NCBI RefSeq assembly: GCF_003795145.1
Contig: NZ_CP027786.1
Coordinates: 868,001 to 932,000, forward strand
DNA from: Tetragenococcus koreensis
Lineage (GTDB): Bacteria > Bacillota > Bacilli > Lactobacillales > Enterococcaceae
Reading direction: 5' to 3'
DNA length: 64,000 bases
Positions within the stretch are counted from its first letter, which is position 1. Each line of letters begins with the position of its first letter. Positions 57,701 to 64,000 of this stretch are shown here, in pieces. The notes beneath the pieces are model-generated. The model did not search any database. It was not told where the DNA came from and saw nothing but the letters and a program-made list of their open reading frames with translations. The translations under genes and the position numbers were made by a program.

Positions 57701-58095
57701 ATACGCTTAACCATATTAGAATTCTCATTATATTTTAGATACTGTGCTACAATAGTAAACTTATAAGAATTTGCCGCAGAATTATTTTGTTCCTCATCAT
57801 TTGTATCAATTTCATTATTTTCATTATTTTCATTTTCTTCACTATTTACGTTCATTACATTTTCTTCATCTAATAGTGCCGAATCCTCTTTTTCATTCAA
57901 AAATTCAGCAAAATCATTTAAAGAACAGGTGAACTTATAAAGGAAATATCCATCATATTCTTCATAAGATAGAAGTTGAAAATAAAAATGAGTATCTCCC
58001 CGTTTTAGGGATACTGTGTATTCATAAGCTGTTTTTTTACTGGTAAATTCAATTATTAGGTTGCTTTCTTCTACTAGATATTTTAAGTTATTCAT
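54727..58095 (-). CDS. Double-headed CDP-glycerol glycerophosphotransferase family protein
   Basis: A 1122-residue protein with two glycerophosphotransferase-type (TagB/TagF-like) domains in one chain. Residues 1-345 form a beta-rich N-terminal region with an Asn/Glu tract at about 70-112. The first domain (about 365-735) shows FLQHGVFGTKN, CLHPNMQDYV and LTDYSSVAFDF; the second (about 755-1120) shows LQTWHGTPLKKM and VTDYSSVMFDY. The His and Asp of these motifs are catalytic in TagF. The second ATG is preferred over one six bases upstream because GGAAGGA touches the first. CDP-glycerol would come from TagD. No transmembrane segment. It could also transfer ribitol phosphate or other polyol phosphates. 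Confidence 0.85.
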   Translation of the reverse strand: MNNLKYLVEESNLIIEFTSKKTAYEYTVSLKRGDTHFYFQLLSYEEYDGYFLYKFTCSLNDFAEFLNEKEDSALLDEENVMNVNSEENENNENNEIDTNDEEQNNSAANSYKFTIVAQYLKYNENSNMVKRMTQILKLNKKNWSLSNLEHVIDERNNLLFVPYITKKGALALLVNKELSNGHYYLRKTISKIKVTETKLMLQGNLTTRFFDIDHGEIQMVERGGDQSISFPVSIMQNKNQKENSFARRHHFKWCLPIIEIKEYLENLAKTEELSIDFFFVLTLKGTDHPVRFRVGNPRFLTNYFMKGEMAIFSEKTSKWLSAVPYFTLKGVNLSLTYNQYEKEAYDYFRQHKKNWKSVKKQAKDHAVWIVGERSYKAQDNGYHFFKYLRTVHPEIDAYYVIQKDSPERKHVAPFGNVIDFGSKEHFEKVIQADYICGTHHPDSLYPIRSREYIKNISAKKIFLQHGVFGTKNITPIYAKWVNEFYTDLFITSSEKERQIAIVDMGYHDDEVVATGLARFESLFKNDLPLKRQVLIIPTWRDWITNNQIFEESNYFKRYEELLFDPRLKDFSEKYDMELIFCLHPNMQDYVHYFDNAPVTIVKQGDRDVQDLIKESMFMLTDYSSVAFDFSFLHKPVVYYQFDRNRFLGKNPSHLDLDNELPGDIAFDEDQVIENLFKVGENNFKMEDEYIEKADKFIKFRDRKSNDRIFEAIQNIPEQNKVKKFFRNDPLALKVFSRFRRSRYYFPTMKLFYKSLSHFGTINDKQVVFESGVGKRYEDSPRMIYEKMVANGEDFDYIWIMNNNAPLKVNPSTKIIKRLSPSYYKYLATSKYWVNNQNFPTYLTKPKQTHYLQTWHGTPLKKMQHDQDQIAGRDEGYLARVTHATKQWSALVSPSPYATEAFRSAFLYDGPILELGYPRNDIFYTDDLKERKENIRHKLGIPEDKKVILYAPTFRDNQKKGKKFIMKNKINFRIFERRLGDDYVLLVREHVVVASKLKIPEEFRPNIINVSKYPDIQELMIASDMLVTDYSSVMFDYMNTNKPVYFYCYDLDEYDDMRGFYFDLEKEAPGPIVKNTSNLCRTIAKEEKYWDVYGEKYKTFQNRFVPLDGPNRAEKVYKKFFKN
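57809..57840 (-). repeat. Short tandem repeat in the Asn/Glu tract
   Basis: Nine-base units of the type CATTATTTT occur about three and a half times with small changes. They encode the ENNENN run of the 1122-residue protein. The unit is a multiple of three, so copy-number change would not shift the frame. Confidence 0.6.
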
Positions 58096-58213
58096 TGTCA
58101 TTTCCTTCCAATACCGGTTGATTTATTTATATGAAAATAAGCTATATTTGCATATAATCGATTCAACTTAAAAAATAGCAAAATAATTTAACAAATTAAA
58201 AATTACTTCTATT

Positions 58214-59026
58214 TTAGACCAATACAACTAATGGCTCTAAGTTCATAACCTTTTTTAAAAAAGATTCAATTTCAAAATGATTAGTAAAAGTAGGTCTTTG
58301 TTGGATAGTGTCTTGCCATTTTGTTAAATTTTCTGGATTATTAAAAACGTAAAACGAGGAGTCTTTCATATAGAATTTATTCTTTTGTGTATCCTCCTCA
58401 GTAAAAAAATGTGAAGATTGTCTATCCCAAAAAATATTATCTTTTATTTTTTTCACTGGATTTCCCGCATTGGTACTATTTGTTTTTATTTTTTTAGCAA
58501 CAATTGAACCTAACCCTATAATTGAACCAGAACCAATATATGAACCTTTTAGGATGGAAGAATCTTGCCCAATCCAAACATGGTCGCCTATAATAACGTT
58601 TTTACTTTCATTGATCCGTCTCTGGTTTTCATCATACATCATATGAACATCAGAGTTACGTATCCAACATCCCGAAGAAAACATTACATCTTTTCCCACA
58701 ATTATATCCTTTGCCTCAGAGGCTATAGCCGTCAAAGGCTTATTAAAAGAACAACCCTCATTTAAAAATATGAGTGAATTATTATATAACGTAACCTTCA
58801 TTTCGATTTTATCATTTTTAGTTTTTCCTATATATAATACGGAATTATCTCCATGAAAAGTTACAGTAGTGTTTTTTAATTGTGCGTCTTTGTCTAGAAA
58901 AACGTAATTATTCTCTCCTTTAAAAATTATCTTAGAGTTACTAAATTGAATATTGTTAATTTCTTCAGTTACGATAGAATTATTTCTTAAATATTCTTTT
59001 TCTTTCAGTGCTGTTATTGTATCCAT
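58214..59026 (-). CDS. Hexapeptide-repeat acyltransferase
   Basis: A 270-residue left-handed beta-helix protein. Irregular hexapeptide repeats begin near residue 35, and the acetyl-CoA-binding type core VIIGDHVWIGQDSSILKG, IGSGSIIGLGSIVAKKI and NAGNPVKKIKD lies around residues 145-200, resembling WbbJ/CapG O-acetyltransferases. The ATG at 59024-59026 (MDTITALKE) follows GAGGT. Probable role is O-acetylation of the surface polymer. It stands between the double-headed transferase and the pyruvyl-transferase-like gene. Confidence 0.85.
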   Translation of the reverse strand: MDTITALKEKEYLRNNSIVTEEINNIQFSNSKIIFKGENNYVFLDKDAQLKNTTVTFHGDNSVLYIGKTKNDKIEMKVTLYNNSLIFLNEGCSFNKPLTAIASEAKDIIVGKDVMFSSGCWIRNSDVHMMYDENQRRINESKNVIIGDHVWIGQDSSILKGSYIGSGSIIGLGSIVAKKIKTNSTNAGNPVKKIKDNIFWDRQSSHFFTEEDTQKNKFYMKDSSFYVFNNPENLTKWQDTIQQRPTFTNHFEIESFLKKVMNLEPLVVLV

Positions 59027-59218
59027 CTCATACCTCACATATATTTCAACGAAATTAAAAATGATCATTTAGTTTTTGAAAGAGTCACTTTTATTATTTT
59101 TGTTTTTAATTTCCACCATAAGCCTTTTTTGAAATTTTTCTAGCAAAGTAATTACTTAATAATTATACCATCAAGCGTTAGGTTTGGATAATTTTTGCTA
59201 GATAAGAAAAAGCTTAAA

Positions 59219-59392
59219 TTAATCGTTCGGTGTAGTAAAACCATAGAGTAAAAACATCGTAAATAAACCAAAATGACTAAGCCAAATTTTAGCAGAGAAA
59301 TTCACGTTAGCTTCATTTCTGTGTAATTTTAAATAAATATTAACTGCGTTCGGAATTTTCTTAACAAAAATAACAAATTTTTTACAAAAAAC
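59219..59392 (-). pseudogene. Possible relic ORF of a membrane protein
   Basis: After a stop codon the minus strand stays open for 57 codons without an ATG or a ribosome binding site. The end reads WLSHFGLFTMFLLYGF followed by TTPND and a stop, which looks like a terminal transmembrane segment. It may be the remnant of a polymerase or transporter of this polymer locus. The 59027-59535 gap otherwise holds only the terminator at 59411-59463. Confidence 0.25.
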
Positions 59393-59410
59393 CTACTTAC
59401 AAACAGTAAA

Positions 59411-59463
59411 AATAAAAACGAACTATTTATACCTATCTTTGAAGATAGTGTATAAATAGTTCG
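59411..59463 (-). terminator. Long-stem terminator of the pyruvyl-transferase-like gene
   Basis: CGAACTATTTATAC (59419-59432) pairs exactly with 59450-59463, extended by a TATCTT/AAGATA pairing near the loop. On the minus strand it is followed by TTTTTATTTTTAC. Confidence 0.85.
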
Positions 59464-59535
59464 ACTTACAAATGATAAACTACTTTTTGCACAAATATCA
59501 TTCGTCAAAAAATAGCATATCATATTACTTTAAAC

Positions 59536-61056
59536 TCATTTTTGTCCGAAATTACGCAACGGCTTCGTTAATTTCCACGATTTTGAATTCTCCATAGTTT
59601 GAACTTTAAGAGTTAATTCTTCATTTTGTCTATTTTTTTCGTTCAGTTCCTCAGTCTTTTTCTCTAAATCATTCTTTAATTTAGATGCAGCTTCATTTTT
59701 TTCATTTAGTTCTTTGGACTTTTCATTCAAATCATTCTTCAACTTAGAAACAGCTTTAGTTTTCACTTTAAGTTTCTTACCGTTATTATTTTTTTCTTTT
59801 TCTTGTTTCGTTACGATGATATCGAAGTTTTTTTGTAATCTTTCAGTCATTTCTTCAGCGTCACAAGAAGTTATAGGAATAAGTGGTTCCTTCAAATTAA
59901 CTTGTTCAAGCTTTCCATCAAATGGTGTTTTCAAGCCTTTTGAATTATAATGATAAACATTTTCAATGCCATTCTTGTCTAAAAAGTTAATAAAGTTATC
60001 GTAATTTCTTTTTTGATTTTTTTCAACTGAATGAACATCTACTTTTCCCAATAACTCTTCTAATTTCATGTCTTCGCGTATTTCGTTAACAGGAACACGT
60101 GGGAAATTATGATACTCTGTTAGTTCCCTCATTCTTGCGTCAATTGGGATAGCTATGCTTGGCGTACCTGCAAGAATTGGTGCAACATTGCCGTGCAGTC
60201 TCGTTCCAATACTTAAATCAATTGTTCCCATGTGATCAATCCAGGAAGGAGCCGACAAGAAAAATTTCACTTGGTTATTCTTATATACAGCAGAGTTCAA
60301 ACTATTAGGATAGTTGCTAACCTTTGAGTTAATTGCCGCCCCTAAAGAAGGAGTACCAGAATAAGTCAATATCATCTCGTCTAAGTCTTGTGGCGTAAAT
60401 TCTAAATTCTTATACTGACCCGAAAGGTCATTTAAGAATTTTAACACTTTTTGATCTGCTGTAGGTGTCATATTTATACTTATTGCAGAATTATTATTCA
60501 ATTCGGTATCTCGAATTTTTATATTATCCCCAAAAGTATACATTGAAGGGCAACCAATTACCATATGATCTCTTCCTTCCTTAAAGCCTAAATAAGAAAG
60601 ATAGTCAGAAGTAATTTGTCCTCTTAAGCCCAAAATATTTGACTTTTCCAACACAGCACTGACAAAATGTTTCACGTCGTTATCAAAAGGTCTCTCTTGC
60701 TTAACGTTGGGTTCATAAGGAAAAGCCATTCCCATACCAACAACAAATACAGGAATTTTAAGTTTTTCTATTAAAGCTGTATATCTCTTAAGGGTGGGAA
60801 TAAAACTTGGACGAATCGCATTCGCTAATGGAATAACATATGAATCATAAGTTTCATTGATCATATCAGCATCAGCCGGGTCTGCCCGATAATAATCAGC
60901 AGTTAATTCTACATTTTCCGTAGTCAAATTTCTAAAAACGCTATAGGCGTACATTAAATTACCCACATTGTTTCCAATTGCATTTCTTTTAATCATTTCA
61001 TCTGCGCTGAAAGTATCTAACGGCGACATTCCAGCTCTTACAAGAACTTTTTTCAT
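59536..61056 (-). CDS. Polysaccharide pyruvyl transferase family protein with coiled-coil tail
   Basis: A 506-residue protein. The pyruvyl transferase domain (about 1-350) shows NNVGNLMYAYSVFRNL near residue 28, PVFVVGMGMAFPYEP and the signature IGTRLHGNVAPILAGTPSIAI near 283. After residue 410 comes a Lys/Glu/Asn coiled coil with two 21-residue repeats (residues 436-477), and the tail ends NSKSWKLTKPLRNFGQK, a motif also seen at the ends of Gram-positive wall glycosyltransferases. Pyruvate ketals on wall polymers add negative charge. Whether the donor is phosphoenolpyruvate here is inferred from the family. Confidence 0.82.
   Translation of the reverse strand: MKKVLVRAGMSPLDTFSADEMIKRNAIGNNVGNLMYAYSVFRNLTTENVELTADYYRADPADADMINETYDSYVIPLANAIRPSFIPTLKRYTALIEKLKIPVFVVGMGMAFPYEPNVKQERPFDNDVKHFVSAVLEKSNILGLRGQITSDYLSYLGFKEGRDHMVIGCPSMYTFGDNIKIRDTELNNNSAISINMTPTADQKVLKFLNDLSGQYKNLEFTPQDLDEMILTYSGTPSLGAAINSKVSNYPNSLNSAVYKNNQVKFFLSAPSWIDHMGTIDLSIGTRLHGNVAPILAGTPSIAIPIDARMRELTEYHNFPRVPVNEIREDMKLEELLGKVDVHSVEKNQKRNYDNFINFLDKNGIENVYHYNSKGLKTPFDGKLEQVNLKEPLIPITSCDAEEMTERLQKNFDIIVTKQEKEKNNNGKKLKVKTKAVSKLKNDLNEKSKELNEKNEAASKLKNDLEKKTEELNEKNRQNEELTLKVQTMENSKSWKLTKPLRNFGQK
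59626..59751 (-). repeat. Two 63-base repeats encoding the coiled coil
   Basis: The repeated unit encodes SKLKNDL-x3-x-ELNEKN. The two copies are adjacent, in frame and diverged at several third-codon positions. Confidence 0.75.
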
Positions 61057-61137
61057 AATTTAAATACTCCTATTTAATCTAAGTTTATAAACTAGCCTTC
61101 TTGTACAAAAAACTCGCAATAATTTTATTTATAATAA

Positions 61138-63633
61138 TCAATCGCGATAATTAATCATTTTAGTAAATTCTTCCATGGCATAATTGTCATACTTTTGTAT
61201 ATCAAAATCGTGGCTTGATTTCATTTCACCAGAAAGAAATTTTTTCATACCATTTAACAAACCATCAACACTATTTTCAACAATATCTCCGTACTGGCTG
61301 TTATCTCCCAATACTGATCTATTTCCCTCAATATTCGTTGCAATAACCGGTTTGTTCAAAGCAATTGCCTCTAATAATGTCATCGGTTGTCCTTCATGAT
61401 TGGATGACAACACAAAACAATCGCATTTATCCAATAATTCTATCGCTTTATTCGTCTGCCCAGTAAAAATGACGTTATCTTCTATACCTAAAGATATTGT
61501 TTCTGCCTTTAAGGTCTTTTCAAGTTCACCAGAGCCGACAAGGTACAATTGGTGAATTGGCCCTTCTTCTCTTAGTAATAAGGCAAATGCCTGCAGTAAT
61601 TTTTCTTGGTCTTTTTCAGGTGAAAGTCTACCAATATTAATGAAATTTTTCCCTTTAATTGTTGGCGCAGTGATGGCAGTAGCATTCACTCTACCATGAT
61701 CTCGCTGATCATTAATCAACAACATATTCTCATTAAATATTGCAGTTTTTTCTAATGAAGGCTCGCTACGATGCATAAATAAGGAGTCCGGGTCTAAAAC
61801 GTTAGGAATATAGACAAACTGATTCTCTTCAGTATACTCACTTAAGTTAGCCCTATTTAATTCTAGTGTTTTTTCACCCACAGCAGCAATAAAATCAAAA
61901 AATTTGTACAAAGAAAATATCCTGGTTAAATTTTTAGAATGAACTTTTTTGCCACCGACTACTTTTAGTTTTTCAGCTGCCATATCATTATGCTGGTAAA
62001 TAATTCGATTAGGAAACCCGGAAAAAGCCATCATAAACGTCCAAAAAGGAACATAACCACTGAAATCAATACCCACTTCTATATTGATATCGCCTAATAA
62101 TCTTTTCCATTCTTGTTGTACAACTTCTTTATAAAAGTCTACATTTTCCACTTTTGAATAATTCATGAAACGGTTATAACGAACCCATTCATAAAAAGTT
62201 AAATTCATTCCTCCACCACGATAAGCCATATGCACATTTGGTGAGAGTCGTTTAATATTATCTTCAAAAGTTTTATTTCCTCTACTTTTATCAATAATAA
62301 TTAAATTATATTTATCATAAGGAAAAAGTTTCGATAGATTAATTGCTGATGTTGTTACTCCATTGTTTAGAAACGCTCCCGCATACATTACAATATTGGA
62401 CTTTTTATTATTATAATCTTTTTCTACGACGCTTTGTTTAGCTAAAAATATATGGGCAACATAATCTTTAATAACTGAACCATTATCATAATGTGTAAAT
62501 TGTTTCTTGTATCTTTCAACCTGTACTTTATATCTATTCACAATTGTGTTACTTTCTGTGATATTTTTAGAAACATCCTCAGCGCTATAACAAATGCTGC
62601 CAGGTAAATTGTCTAAATCTAAATAAACACCACGTTTTTCTAAATACTCATCTTTATCATATAGATAAAAAATAATCGGTTTATCGGTAACTAGAAAATC
62701 AAAAAAGATACTGCTGTAATCTGTTACTAATATATCAATATAATGTAATAGTTCATCAGTGTCTACCCAATTAGGGATTAGTGTAATCCCTTCAAAATCC
62801 ATACCTTCTATATATTTATACACTAAAGGGTGGACCTTTACCAAAAATTCATATTCATCTATGTTAATATTCTCGACAATATCATTAATACTCTGAACAA
62901 TTTGAAAAACGATATCATCCACTTTGCCTACTTCACCCCGCCAAGTAGGGGCATAAAGAACAAGTTTTTTGTTTCCTTTTAATATGGAAAAGTTGCTTTC
63001 TAAAACTTGGCTTTCATAGAAAATATTATCAATCCTAGGATAACCATTTTCTAATACTTTTCCAGTATAAATATCATTTATATCATGAGAATAAACGATT
63101 TTTTCTGAAGTAAATTCATTTGGTGATAGTATGTAATCCGTTTGTAGAAAGTTTCTTTGCAGATTACTGTGTTGTGTAATCGAGCCTTCCATATCTTTGC
63201 CTAAAGTCTTTAAAGGGGTGCCATGCCAAGTATTCACATATACTTGTTCTTCTTTTTTTAAGAAATACGGCGGAAAGCTCACGCTATTAATTAAATATTT
63301 AGCAGTAACTAAATAATAGAAATACTTTTTAGTATGAGTTTTAACAAATTCAACGTTAGCAAACTTTTTATAATAGTTATAGTATCCATTATCTTCATAA
63401 TTGTTTAAAACCCAAATATGTTTCATATTCTTATATTCAGGATTGTTCACTAAATATTTAAATATTGCAAATGGATTATCTGTCATTCCTTTTCCATGAA
63501 AAGATTCGTATAAGATAATATTATTTTTGACATCGTATTTCTTGAAAGCTTTTTGATACTCAACCTGTCTAGAAAAATTAATGTTCCCCATTTTCTTTCT
63601 ATAATTTCTTATAACTTTTTTAACGTCTGGCAC
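61138..63633 (-). CDS. Fusion of glycerophosphotransferase-type domain and GT4 glycosyltransferase
   Basis: An 831-residue protein that joins two transferases. The first part (about 1-390) is TagF-like with YVNTWHGTPLKTLGKD, LVKVHPLVYKY and LVTDYSSIFFDF. The second (about 410-831) is a GT-B, family-4 glycosyltransferase with INIGRLSPEKDQEKLLQAF, LYLVGSGELEK and the EX7E-type segment SNHEGQPMTLLEAIALNKPVI. I choose the GTG at 63631-63633 because AGGAG is placed upstream of it; an ATG 48 bases earlier lacks one. Together the domains could add a sugar and a polyol phosphate to one growing chain. The donors are unknown. Confidence 0.85.
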   Translation of the reverse strand: MPDVKKVIRNYRKKMGNINFSRQVEYQKAFKKYDVKNNIILYESFHGKGMTDNPFAIFKYLVNNPEYKNMKHIWVLNNYEDNGYYNYYKKFANVEFVKTHTKKYFYYLVTAKYLINSVSFPPYFLKKEEQVYVNTWHGTPLKTLGKDMEGSITQHSNLQRNFLQTDYILSPNEFTSEKIVYSHDINDIYTGKVLENGYPRIDNIFYESQVLESNFSILKGNKKLVLYAPTWRGEVGKVDDIVFQIVQSINDIVENINIDEYEFLVKVHPLVYKYIEGMDFEGITLIPNWVDTDELLHYIDILVTDYSSIFFDFLVTDKPIIFYLYDKDEYLEKRGVYLDLDNLPGSICYSAEDVSKNITESNTIVNRYKVQVERYKKQFTHYDNGSVIKDYVAHIFLAKQSVVEKDYNNKKSNIVMYAGAFLNNGVTTSAINLSKLFPYDKYNLIIIDKSRGNKTFEDNIKRLSPNVHMAYRGGGMNLTFYEWVRYNRFMNYSKVENVDFYKEVVQQEWKRLLGDINIEVGIDFSGYVPFWTFMMAFSGFPNRIIYQHNDMAAEKLKVVGGKKVHSKNLTRIFSLYKFFDFIAAVGEKTLELNRANLSEYTEENQFVYIPNVLDPDSLFMHRSEPSLEKTAIFNENMLLINDQRDHGRVNATAITAPTIKGKNFINIGRLSPEKDQEKLLQAFALLLREEGPIHQLYLVGSGELEKTLKAETISLGIEDNVIFTGQTNKAIELLDKCDCFVLSSNHEGQPMTLLEAIALNKPVIATNIEGNRSVLGDNSQYGDIVENSVDGLLNGMKKFLSGEMKSSHDFDIQKYDNYAMEEFTKMINYRD

Positions 63634-63727
63634 TAAATTCACACTCCTACTAAAATTATGCGCTCTATTTAATTTTATCATAAATAACTTTCATGCACAG
63701 GTTATTCATAGAATTTTATTGTTCAAA

Positions 63728-63865
63728 TTAATAAAGAATAAGCAAACATAATTTCCAAATCTTTCGCAAGAAGCGCTTTTTAATTCCAGGAAAGCGATCG
63801 TTCCCCCATTCCACTAAGAAAAACTTTACACCAAAAACGAAAAACAGCCAGACAATAGGAACTAT
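63728..63865 (-). pseudogene. Possible relic ORF of a membrane protein
   Basis: A minus-strand frame of 45 codons directly after a stop codon, with no usable start. It reads IVPIVWLFFVFGVKFFLVEW, then an Arg/Lys-rich segment ending LLILY before the stop. The hydrophobic-then-basic pattern resembles the end of a multipass membrane protein. It may be a deletion remnant. The other bases of 63634-63967 show no feature I can support. Confidence 0.22.
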
Positions 63866-63967
63866 CTAACTGCTTGACTTGATCCAAAATTTTTGAACGC
63901 TACAGCAAAAGAACAAAATGATTTATCTTTTAAGTAAACAAGTTTTAAAAAATAACTTCATTAACAG

Positions 63968-64000
63968 TTATTCACGATAATCGAGCATCCTAGTAAATTT
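63968..64000 (-). CDS. C-terminal end of a second GT4-type protein, cut by the window edge
   Basis: The ten last codons read KFTRMLDYRE and then a TAA stop. The fusion protein at 61.1 kb ends EFTKMINYRD, so six of ten residues match, with an identical stop position. A paralogous glycosyltransferase almost certainly begins beyond the window on the same strand. Confidence 0.6.
   Translation of the reverse strand, partial: KFTRMLDYRE

Noticed and set aside
59329-59523. A 64-codon minus-strand ORF downstream of the pyruvyl-transferase-like gene
   Set aside because: It runs through the long-stem terminator at 59419-59463 and has no ribosome binding site.
1-64000. tRNA, rRNA, CRISPR arrays or prophage
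   Set aside because: No cloverleaf-like CCA-ended sequences, rRNA segments, regularly spaced repeats or phage structural genes were recognised on either strand.

Overview
The window is about 36% GC by eye and reads as chromosome of a low-GC Gram-positive bacterium of the Enterococcaceae. Support comes from the xerC-hslV-hslU-codY order, the parE-parC pair, the LiaFSR system, wall teichoic acid export genes (TagGH) and strong AGGAGG-type ribosome binding sites. The acidic, Asp/Glu-rich extracellular proteins and the mix of an ISLre2-type and an IS4-type insertion sequence make a Tetragenococcus-like halotolerant lactic acid bacterium my best guess. That genus call is inference.

Layout. 1-1.6 kb: pyruvate formate-lyase, cut by the window edge. 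1.9-6.4 kb: topoisomerase IV (parE-parC). 6.7-8.8 kb: CoA-binding protein, plsY, LacX-type epimerase. 8.8-17.5 kb: two housekeeping blocks, xerC-hslV-hslU-codY and rbgA-rnhB-dprA-topA, all on the minus strand. 17.6-19.26 kb: a complete ISLre2-type element just upstream of the rbgA promoter. 19.3-24.8 kb: lepB, ctpA-like protease, YozE, msrA, YpmS/YpmR and DegV. 24.9-28.4 kb: glycerol dehydrogenase-like gene, divergent hemolysin III, then folA and thyA. 28.4-34.3 kb: ABC-F ATPase, class B PBP and an LCP ligase. 34.4-36.9 kb: tagG, tagH, tagD. 37-42.3 kb: GNAT, sodA, two gtrA paralogues, DUF1189, a 2-hydroxyacid dehydrogenase and a GtrB-like glycosyltransferase. 42.3-45.7 kb: a sulfatase-fold phosphoglycerol transferase gene split by an IS4-family element. 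45.8-51.2 kb: HesB-like protein, KtrA-like protein, liaFSR, greA and mltG. 51.3-64 kb: an accessory cell-surface polymer locus.

The accessory locus is the most distinctive part. It holds two large multipass membrane proteins, an 1122-residue protein with two CDP-glycerol glycerophosphotransferase-type domains, a hexapeptide acyltransferase, a pyruvyl-transferase-family protein with a coiled-coil tail, and an 831-residue fusion of a glycerophosphotransferase-type domain to a GT4 glycosyltransferase. The last codons of what looks like a second fusion protein lie at the window edge. Together with TagGH, TagD, LCP, GtrA/GtrB and the broken phosphoglycerol transferase, the right half of the window is dominated by cell-envelope polymer synthesis, export, anchoring and stress sensing (LiaFSR, MltG, PBP).

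No tRNA, rRNA, CRISPR array or prophage was seen. The gene-free stretches over 300 bases hold the pflB promoter region (1599-1941), the DUF1189 promoter (39116-39468), a terminator plus a relic ORF (59027-59535) and a second relic ORF (63634-63967).
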